Positions 57,463 to 64,000 of a DNA stretch of 64,000 bases are shown here, in pieces. The stretch is taken from assembly GCF_041687215.1 (NCBI RefSeq), contig NZ_JAWLCI010000019.1:3707-67706 (forward strand), given 5' to 3'. The notes under the pieces are model-generated. The model was not told the origin of the DNA and did not search any database. It was given only the letters and a program-made list of their open reading frames with translations. Position 1 is the stretch's first letter, and the number at the start of each line of letters is the position of its first letter. This stretch comes from Mariniphaga sp041687215 (GTDB taxonomy: Bacteria > Bacteroidota > Bacteroidia > Bacteroidales > Prolixibacteraceae). Made by a program: the position numbers and the translations under genes.

Positions 57463-58936
57463 TATTCCTGAAAATTTTTCTGTAATGGTAACCCTGAATG
57501 CTGTATGTTACAGCAAGAGGAAAAACTTTTGGTTTTTTGAAAATGCTCCAGAGCAGTAACTCCCAGTAATATTTCCGGTTTTTTCCCAGAATTCCGATGA
57601 TTACTACCGATTTAAAGAGAGCCATAATTTTGTCGAAAGATAAATGATTTCCCCCCAAAAGCGGAGGATTATACGATTTCAGAAAGGACAATACCCTTTT
57701 ATAATACATTTCACTGGAATATATCCCGCTGATGATTTTCTGATATCCGGTCATCAGTTCATGAAGATCCATTTTAGGAACGAAATTGATGGCATAACCT
57801 GTCGGATCACCTGAAAAATCTGAAACAATCCTTCCTTCTTTTTCAAGCCGTTTATAAAGCTGGGTTTTCCGGGGTGCATTCAGCAGTCCCACCATTGCAG
57901 TAATAATTCCGCTTTTCTGGATGAAATCAATCTGCCGCTGGAAAATGGATGGTTTATCATTATCAAAACCAACGATAAATCCGGCGGCGACCTCCATACC
58001 TGCCGCCTGAATAATTTTTACCGAACTTAAAAGATCACGATGGTGGTTCTGAATTTTATTGCATTCGGCAAGGCTAAGTTCATCGGGTGTTTCAATTCCC
58101 ACAAATACTTTGATAAAACCTGCCCTGACCATCATTTGCATCAGTTCTTCATCATCGGCCAGGTTGATTGATGCTTCGGTAATAAAAGTAAACGGGTATT
58201 TGTTTTTTTCCATCCAGCTGATAACTGCGGGCAACAGCTCCTGCTTCAGTATTTTTTTATTCCCGATAAAATTGTCATCCACAAAGAATACTCCTCCTTT
58301 CCAACCGATTTCCATAATTTTAGATAATTCGGCCAATATTTGTTGCGTAGTTTTTGTCCTTACTTTATGCCCAAGCAGGGCAGTAATATCGCAGAACTCG
58401 CAATTGAAGGGACATCCTCTTGAAAATTGAAGACTCTGTGAAGCGTAATGGGAATTGTTGATCAATGAATAATCAGGCACAGGAGACTTTGACAAATCAG
58501 CAAATTCATCTGTTTGATACACATGCTTTGCTACTCCTTTTTCAAGGTCAGCCAAAAACAGCGGGAAAGTTATTTCCGCTTCATTGAGAACCAAATAGTC
58601 CACATCGTCAAATTTTTCGGGTTCTTCGGTGAATAAGGGACCTCCGGCGACCATTTTTTTATTTAAGGATTTGCATTTTGCAATGATTTCAAAAACCGAC
58701 GCAGATTGAACCGACATAGCACTAATTAATACAATATCTGCCCACATAATTTGTTCATCTTTGATATGTGAAGCATTCAAATCGACCAATTTTTTTGTCC
58801 AGCCAGCAGGAGTCATGGCAGAAACGGTCATTAACCCCAGGGGAGGATATACCGCTTTTTTTGAAATGAATTTTAAGGCATGTCTTAAACTCCAGAATGT
58901 ATCCGGGTAACTGGGTTGAATAAATAATGCTTTCAT
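57455..58936 (-). CDS. B12-binding radical SAM protein
   Basis: 493 residues from the ATG at 58934-58936 (MKALFIQPSYPDTFWSLRHA); the frame runs on to 58975 but this start fits the fold. N-terminal cobalamin-binding-type domain (about 1-130) with PPLGLMTVSAMTP. The radical SAM motif SRGCPFNCEFCDITALLGHK (CxxxCxxC) is at about 180, with FFVDDNFIGNK and FVGIETPDELSLAECNKIQN following. The C-terminal region (GYQKIISGIYSSEMYYKRVL) is like DUF4070. Members modify lipids or other small molecules; the substrate here is unknown. Confidence 0.9.
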   Translation of the reverse strand: MKALFIQPSYPDTFWSLRHALKFISKKAVYPPLGLMTVSAMTPAGWTKKLVDLNASHIKDEQIMWADIVLISAMSVQSASVFEIIAKCKSLNKKMVAGGPLFTEEPEKFDDVDYLVLNEAEITFPLFLADLEKGVAKHVYQTDEFADLSKSPVPDYSLINNSHYASQSLQFSRGCPFNCEFCDITALLGHKVRTKTTQQILAELSKIMEIGWKGGVFFVDDNFIGNKKILKQELLPAVISWMEKNKYPFTFITEASINLADDEELMQMMVRAGFIKVFVGIETPDELSLAECNKIQNHHRDLLSSVKIIQAAGMEVAAGFIVGFDNDKPSIFQRQIDFIQKSGIITAMVGLLNAPRKTQLYKRLEKEGRIVSDFSGDPTGYAINFVPKMDLHELMTGYQKIISGIYSSEMYYKRVLSFLKSYNPPLLGGNHLSFDKIMALFKSVVIIGILGKNRKYYWELLLWSIFKKPKVFPLAVTYSIQGYHYRKIFRNID

Positions 58937-59408
58937 TAGTTGAATTATTTTAAGCAATTCCAGGTAAAGGTACAATCCATGTCAGGCAAATTTTTTACAT
59001 ATTTCCTTTAAAAAATTACATAATTCACACATCAGGCAATGCACTGCAAACTTTATCTGAGTGCTCTCAAATACAAAATTTTTGAAATTCATTGGTTGCA
59101 AGCATTTTCTGAAATTTTAGTTGTCAATTTGGCCCCTTAATCCCGATAGCTATTGGGATAAGTTGCAACCTGATTTGTGAAAGTTTGGTGTGAATTATCA
59201 TTTAAAAAAAGTCAATTGTTTTTAAGTGATTTACCTTGAGGTTTACCCTTTTTTATTTGTAAAAGTTTATTGAGAAATCAGACGTTTTTCCATCTAATCA
59301 TTTTCCCGGGAAAAATTATAATAAAATACTTGTTTGTCTTAAATTATTGTCATAACTTGTTGATACCAACTTGATAAAATATTATGTATCACCATCAATT
59401 GTAAAACT
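58937..59408. other. 472-bp intergenic region ahead of the T9SS adhesin gene
   Basis: Divergent gap. It contains copy A of the dispersed repeat (59083-59196) and the palindromic insert ATCCCGATAGCTATTGGGAT within it (59140-59159). No gene is seen. The 3' part (59200-59408) is AT-rich with no clear -7 box; the promoter of the adhesin gene is not identified. Confidence 0.6.
59083..59196 (+). repeat. Dispersed repeat copy A (upstream of adhesin gene)
   Basis: 114 bp beginning TGAAATTCATTGG and ending TTTGGTGTGAATT. It aligns with copy B downstream of the same gene over its full length except for the centre, where copy A has the palindrome ATCCCGATAGCTATTGGGAT and copy B has a shorter unrelated CCTGACGGCCGG stretch. 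Confidence 0.75.
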
Positions 59409-62400
59409 ATGAACAATAACTCTACTAACAATTCACGTACCCTCCTTCCGGTTGATGTCTGTTCCATGTTAAAATCCTTTAATGTCATTGGGAGCCTGCT
59501 TCTCCGGCTACGCGATTTTCGCCTGATACAATTCTGTAAAGGCTTTTTATTAACCTTATGGCCAAAAGTCATTTTCATTACAACAGTAATATTTTACCTA
59601 AGCCTGATTACCACTAAATCCGGTATTGCGCAGAATATGGTTAAGGTGATTGAAAAACCTGAGAAATCACAAATCAGCAATACATCAAAGCAAATTGTGC
59701 CGGTTGTTGCCGTTGAATCGATGAAGGGGATGAAAAAAGCAGAAATATTCAATGATGGAACACTTTCCCGGAAACATCTTATGCCTGAGCAAAAAGTCAT
59801 TGCTTTGCCCAAATTAAATGTACAATCGGGCAAAATATTAAATGAAGAATCAATCGTCATTATTGATGAAACTGAAATGAGACATATTAAAATAGCTAAG
59901 AACAACCTTTATAATCAAACCGAAAAACAAAAAAAAGAAATCAATTATTCTGACTTAATAAAAAACGGGCAGGTTACGCCTAAGGCTCGTAACTTGTCTG
60001 ACCCAGGCACCAATATTCAAAATGTAATATTAGTTGAAGATGCTGAAAATAATGCCAAATATCTTAAAAGTGGATCGAAAAGATCTGTTGAGTTAATTCA
60101 AAATTCCGGACTGATGGCCAACAATCCTCCCGTTGCGATTCCCGATGTTTACACCACACCGGAAAATACCGAACTTGTTGTTGCAGCTCCGGGACACCTT
60201 GGTAATGATTATGATCCTGACGGAGATCCGGTTACATGGCTTTCGTTCGTTACACCTGAAAATGGTACATTGACAGGTGCAGCCACAGACGGGCAATTTA
60301 CCTATACACCTGATCCGGGATTCTCAGGTATCGAATCTATCGTTGTAACAATTTCAGACGGCAACGGAAATACCGCCAGCGGACTTATTATGATCCTGGT
60401 TGTTCCGGATCAAAATCGCAATCCAGTAGCCGTCCCAGATGTTTACACTACACCGGAAAACACCGAACTTATAGTGACAGCTCCTGGACATCTGGATAAC
60501 GATTATGATCCTGACGGAGATCCGGTTACATGGCTTTCGTTCGTTGCTCCTGATAATGGTACAGTGACCGGAGCAGCTACAGACGGGCAATTTACTTTTA
60601 CTCCTGATCCGGGATTCTCAGGTATTGAAAATATATCTGTTACAATTTCAGACGGCAAAGGGAATACCGCCAGCGGAATTATTACGATCCTGGTTGTTCC
60701 GGATCAAAATCGCAATCCAGTGGCCGTGCCTGATGCTTACACTACACCGGAAAACACCGAACTTATAATTGCAGCTCCGGGTCACCTTGGCAATGATTAT
60801 GACCCTGACGGAGATCCGGTTACATGGCTTTCGTTCGTTACACCTGATAATGGTACAGTAACAGGTGCAGCCACAGACGGACAGTTTACCTATACCCCTA
60901 ATCCGGGATTCTCAGGCATTGAAAAAATAACTGTTACAATTTCAGATGGTAACGGGAATACTGCAACCGGACAGATCTCTGTTACAGTCAGTCCATCTAC
61001 TGGCGACGCACCTGTTGCTGTTGCAGATGTATATACTCTACCACAAAATACCGTACTTAATGTTGCAGCACCAGGTCATCTTGAAAATGATTTCGATCCA
61101 AACGGAGATCAGATTTCCTGGCTTTCTTTCGTAACACCGGGAAACGGCACAGTATCAAATGCATCTACTGACGGGCAATTTACCTATACCCCTGATCCGG
61201 GATTTTCCGGTATCGAAAATATATCTGTTACAATTTCAGATGGTAACGGTAATTTCTCTGACGGACTTATTACAATCCTGGTTGTTCCCGACCAGAATCG
61301 TGCACCTGTAGCCGTTCCTGATGTTTATGTTACTAATGAAAACACTTTACTTAATGTAGTTGCTCCTGGTCACCTCAGTAACGATACAGATGCAGATGGA
61401 GATCCCATTTCATGGCTTTCTTTTGTGACACCGGAAAACGGTACAGTATCAGGTGCAGCCACAGACGGGCAATTTATCTATACTCCTAATCCGGGATTCT
61501 CAGGGGTTGATAATATATCTGTTACAATTTCAGACGGCAACGGAAATTTCGCCAGCGGACTTATTACAATCCTGGTTGTTCCCGAGCAGAATCGTGCACC
61601 TGTAGCCGTTCCTGATGTTTATGTTACTAATGAAAACACTTTACTTAATGTAGCTGCTCCCGGTCACCTCAGTAACGATACTGATGCGGATGGAGATCCC
61701 ATTTCATGGCTTTCTTTTGTGACACCGGAAAACGGCACATTATCAGGTGCAGCCACAGACGGACAGTTTTCCTACACCCCCGATCCGGGATTTTTTGGTA
61801 TCGAGACTATCCCGATAACCGTCATTGACGGAAACGGTAATTCCGCCCAGGGACTGATTGCAATCGCAGTTCTAAAAAATAACCCCCCAATTGCTGATGC
61901 CGGCGAAGATCAAACTGTTTTAATGACGCAAATCGTCACTTTAGATGGTACAGGTTCAACAGATCCGGATAACAATACGCTAAACTATAGTTGGATGTTT
62001 GCAACTACAGACGCCGGCGACCCCATTCCAGCAGGAAGTACAGCTGTACTCTCCAACGCTGAAACCGCTACGCCTTCATTTGTTGCCGATCTTCCGGGAG
62101 TTTATTCTGTTAAGCTGATTGTCAATGATGGATTGGCAGATAGCGAACCGGATTATGTCATTGTAACAGCTCTTTCAATTATTGAGGCACTTGATAATCT
62201 TATTGAAAATGTGACAACACTGGAATCCGATGGGATAATAAATAGGGGACAGGCCAATTCCCTCGTAAAAAAGATTGAACAGGCACAAAAACTGCTTGAT
62301 AAAGACAAAATTGCAGGATCGCTTGATGTACTCAACGGACTTCGCCAGCAGATTCTGGATTTGTATCAGCAGGATGGAGTGCTTTCTGAGAGTCAGGCAA

Positions 62401-62804
62401 TGGCACTCATAGCAAAAATTGATGAGATTATTACAGCGATAGGAGGACAGGCCAGCCTGGCAATGGATTTTGATGATTCTCCGAATGAGATGAACCTGAA
62501 ATCAAGTACCGGTTTGCAGAAGGATATTGCGTTAGCGGACAGATATGCGCTATCAGCCATCTATCCGAATCCCTTTCAGATATCTGCCGAGGTTGTATTT
62601 AATGTACCCGTTGCTGCAAACGTGCGTATTGAGGTCTATAATTTGCTCAGTCAAAAAGTTGCCGTACTGCAAAATGGATATATTCAGGCCGGACAACATA
62701 AAGTTCTACTGAGCGCCGACGGACTGAAAAGTGGTACCTATATCGTTCGTATGACTGCTGGAGATGAGTTTAAAGAAAACAAGCGAATAATGTTAGTGCG
62801 TTGA
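59409..62804 (+). CDS. T9SS-secreted adhesin with six cadherin-like repeats, PKD and sorting domain
   Basis: 1131 residues. A long N-terminus carries a signal helix (about 55-75, FITTVIFYLSLITTKSGIAQ); a start at Met20 is also possible. Residues about 77-235 are unassigned. From about 236 come six near-identical 98-residue Ig/cadherin-like repeats, with YTTPENTEL, DYDPDGDPVTWLSFV and DGQFTYTPDPGFSGIE in each; Asp clusters suggest calcium binding. A PKD-like domain (about 826-915: DAGEDQTVLMTQIVTLDGTG) and a helical pair (about 916-1015) follow. The C-terminal 85 residues are a type A T9SS sorting domain (SAIYPNPFQISAEVVFNVPV to KRIMLVR). It should be surface-attached or released and mediate adhesion. 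Confidence 0.92.
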   Translation: MNNNSTNNSRTLLPVDVCSMLKSFNVIGSLLLRLRDFRLIQFCKGFLLTLWPKVIFITTVIFYLSLITTKSGIAQNMVKVIEKPEKSQISNTSKQIVPVVAVESMKGMKKAEIFNDGTLSRKHLMPEQKVIALPKLNVQSGKILNEESIVIIDETEMRHIKIAKNNLYNQTEKQKKEINYSDLIKNGQVTPKARNLSDPGTNIQNVILVEDAENNAKYLKSGSKRSVELIQNSGLMANNPPVAIPDVYTTPENTELVVAAPGHLGNDYDPDGDPVTWLSFVTPENGTLTGAATDGQFTYTPDPGFSGIESIVVTISDGNGNTASGLIMILVVPDQNRNPVAVPDVYTTPENTELIVTAPGHLDNDYDPDGDPVTWLSFVAPDNGTVTGAATDGQFTFTPDPGFSGIENISVTISDGKGNTASGIITILVVPDQNRNPVAVPDAYTTPENTELIIAAPGHLGNDYDPDGDPVTWLSFVTPDNGTVTGAATDGQFTYTPNPGFSGIEKITVTISDGNGNTATGQISVTVSPSTGDAPVAVADVYTLPQNTVLNVAAPGHLENDFDPNGDQISWLSFVTPGNGTVSNASTDGQFTYTPDPGFSGIENISVTISDGNGNFSDGLITILVVPDQNRAPVAVPDVYVTNENTLLNVVAPGHLSNDTDADGDPISWLSFVTPENGTVSGAATDGQFIYTPNPGFSGVDNISVTISDGNGNFASGLITILVVPEQNRAPVAVPDVYVTNENTLLNVAAPGHLSNDTDADGDPISWLSFVTPENGTLSGAATDGQFSYTPDPGFFGIETIPITVIDGNGNSAQGLIAIAVLKNNPPIADAGEDQTVLMTQIVTLDGTGSTDPDNNTLNYSWMFATTDAGDPIPAGSTAVLSNAETATPSFVADLPGVYSVKLIVNDGLADSEPDYVIVTALSIIEALDNLIENVTTLESDGIINRGQANSLVKKIEQAQKLLDKDKIAGSLDVLNGLRQQILDLYQQDGVLSESQAMALIAKIDEIITAIGGQASLAMDFDDSPNEMNLKSSTGLQKDIALADRYALSAIYPNPFQISAEVVFNVPVAANVRIEVYNLLSQKVAVLQNGYIQAGQHKVLLSADGLKSGTYIVRMTAGDEFKENKRIMLVR
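60113..61880 (+). repeat. Six tandem 294-bp coding repeats
   Basis: Each repeat is 294 bp (98 codons), as shown by successive starts of the motif encoding PVAVPDVYTT at about 60127, 60421 and 60715. Repeats 1-3 are very similar to each other, and repeats 5 and 6 to each other; repeat 4 is intermediate. The similarity at DNA level means that repeat number can change by recombination. Confidence 0.85.
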
Positions 62805-62828
62805 TGTTCCCCTAAAACAAGAAATGCC

Positions 62829-62931
62829 TGAAATTCATTGATTTCAAGCATTTTCGTAAATTTTAATTGTCAATTTGGCTCCCCTGACGGCCGGAAGTTG
62901 CAGCCTGACTTGTGAAGATTTGGTATGAGTT
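62829..62931 (+). repeat. Dispersed repeat copy B (downstream of adhesin gene)
   Basis: 103 bp beginning TGAAATTCATTGA and ending TTTGGTATGAGTT. Same orientation as copy A, so the adhesin gene is bracketed by direct repeats about 3.7 kb apart. It starts 24 bp after the adhesin stop codon. Confidence 0.75.
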
Positions 62932-63064
62932 GCCAAATTTTGAAAATTCATCATTTCATCAAAATAAAATTAAAGATTTCAAAGGACAGAAGTTAAGCCA
63001 ATAATTTACTCAAAAACAAATTCAAAATATGCTACAACTTTTTTTAGAAAGTCTTTTGTCTTCA

Positions 63065-63346
63065 TTACAACACAATCACCCCTTCAATTTTATCCACCTT
63101 TTCTGTTATCTCAATTATTTGATCAGCGGAGTCCATCAGTGCAATACATGTAATCGATACATGTTTTAAATTAGAGGTATGCTTAAATGTCATTATACCG
63201 TTTTCCGGAAGCAAGGCCTTTATTTTATCCACCTTACCATCCCGGTTTGGCGAAATGAACTTGAACATATATTTTATTGGCCAACTCCTGTTTTCCATTA
63301 ACCGATAGCGTAAGTTTCTGAATTTATCTATATTCATAATGTTCAC
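63065..63346 (-). CDS. DUF493 family protein
   Basis: 93 residues, no signal. The core SWPIKYMFKFISPNRDGKVD, KHTSNLKHVSITCIALMDSA and a final DKIEGVIVL match the small ferredoxin-like fold of DUF493 (YbeD). The proposed role is a regulatory ACT-like domain; the function is not established. The ATG at 63344-63346 has the alternative Met4 close by. It is convergent with the adhesin gene; about 130 bp after copy B. Confidence 0.85.
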   Translation of the reverse strand: MNIMNIDKFRNLRYRLMENRSWPIKYMFKFISPNRDGKVDKIKALLPENGIMTFKHTSNLKHVSITCIALMDSADQIIEITEKVDKIEGVIVL

Positions 63347-64000
63347 ATTTTCTTGTTAATCAATACAAACCAAAGTGCCAAATCGTTCATTTTATCATTG
63401 TAAAAATAAGGAAATAGAAAATCTTCAAGAGTTTAGCGAAACCTAATTGTAATTTTAACCCGAATAATCCAAGAATTATTCCTGTCTCCGACAGCGACTA
63501 AGATTACGTAAAAAATTTTTTCAAAAGTTTAACTTCATCTAAGTCGGGATTAACCTGCATTTCATTCATTACAAACAAAATTTATGAATAATGCAGGTTA
63601 AGAACAGGTCTGGATTTTGACACCTAAAAATTTTTAGGCCATGTATATAATAGGCATTTTCTCCGGAAGAATTACCTTAAAGTAAAGGCTTGTTTATTTC
63701 ATTGGCATAGAAAAAATAACTGTATTGATTGTTGCTGCATCAGGTCATTACCAGGATAAATAATTTTCATTAAAAACCACAACCTCAAATTCTCAAAAAT
63801 AAACCCAAATTTGATTTATTGCAATTTGGTAAAAAGATTAAGATGCCCATAATCCTTTGAACCATTCCCGTCTTTTCATTGCCAATGATAGTTTGAGTAT
63901 TCTTCCTGTTTTGTGCAGCGACCTGATCGCTCAAAAAATCATTCCTAATTATCAGTGTTTTATGATTTAAGTTTTTGAGATTTGGGTGTCCCGTTGTAAT
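63347..64000. other. 654 bp without a supported gene
   Basis: AT-rich. The only clear structure is the long hairpin at 63550-63601. A frame open on the minus strand from the window edge to a stop at 63785 (71 codons) shows no recognised domain and is not annotated as a gene. Confidence 0.5.
63550..63601. repeat. 11-bp inverted repeat forming a hairpin
   Basis: TTAACCTGCAT (63550-63560) and ATGCAGGTTAA (63591-63601) are perfectly complementary, with a second pairing TTCAT (63561-63565) with ATGAA (63584-63588) inside. No T-run follows, so it is not a standard terminator. It may be the remnant of a small non-autonomous element or an RNA hairpin. Confidence 0.55.

Noticed and set aside
63550..63601. 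Integron attC site
   Set aside because: The outer arm ends GTTAAGA and does not meet the GTTRRRY core pattern; no integrase and no cassette array are seen.
63785..64000. Minus-strand frame entering from the right edge (71 codons before stop)
   Set aside because: No recognised motif and a composition like intergenic DNA; it could be the end of a gene beyond the window, but cannot be supported here.

Overview
The window is about 64 kb of chromosome from a member of the Bacteroidota, most likely class Bacteroidia near the Marinilabiliales/Prolixibacteraceae (the family level is inference). The sequence-level reasons are: -7 promoter boxes of the TAnnTTTG type, almost no Shine-Dalgarno signals, very many exported lipoproteins with a Cys lipobox, a type IX secretion (T9SS) sorting domain on a large repeat protein, a TonB receptor with a carboxypeptidase-like N-domain, fasciclin lipoproteins, DUF3810/DUF5020-type genes and GH43 glycosidases. 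No phage, transposase, rRNA or CRISPR array is present; one tRNA gene (Val, GAC) is.

Layout. 1-5.2 kb: a minus-strand RND efflux operon (TolC-like, adaptor, RND pump cut off by the window edge). 5.5-9.0 kb: ispD, a DUF2461 gene, and an outer-membrane channel (DUF5020-like) paired with an NCS2 purine permease. 9.1-15.5 kb: a run of about ten small secreted or outer-membrane proteins on the minus strand, mostly unknown lipoproteins. Four promoters there share the form CGCAACC-N16-CATC(T/A)T, which looks like an ECF-sigma regulon; a 3' scrap of a restriction-modification gene lies inside the run. 15.5-16.6 kb: an unusual locus of tandem 52-bp pseudo-tRNA units carrying a palindrome, an intact tRNA-Val, and two 352-bp tandem units, each with a small GIY-YIG nuclease gene and a chimeric tRNA remnant.

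16.6-38 kb is mainly housekeeping: an M19 dipeptidase, DUF3810 protein, dodecin, Tat-exported aldo/keto reductase, a coiled-coil membrane protein, a TonB receptor with a histidine-rich partner, a PHP-zinc finger-UvrD helicase fusion, coaX, an OmpA-like lipoprotein, dxs, a histidine kinase, a GH3-type adenylating enzyme, a deoxynucleoside kinase and a PfkB kinase. 38.4-43 kb: a four-gene operon joining a HybA-like 4x[4Fe-4S] protein and a NrfD/HybB membrane protein to two membrane-anchored proteins with glycine-cleavage-H-like domains; one of these also has a PstS-like periplasmic domain. No catalytic oxidoreductase subunit is next to it. I regard this operon and the tRNA/GIY-YIG locus as the best candidates for something undescribed.

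43-64 kb: a PQQ-type sugar dehydrogenase, a DUF1697 gene, a Ser/Arg-rich secreted protein, two truncated carbohydrate-enzyme remnants meeting head to head, then a small hemicellulose cluster (CE1-like esterase, two GH43 enzymes, cupin), two fasciclin lipoproteins, a DUF4874/DUF4832 protein, a B12-binding radical SAM protein, a 1131-residue T9SS adhesin with six 98-residue repeats flanked by direct DNA repeats, and a DUF493 protein. The last 650 bp hold no convincing gene.
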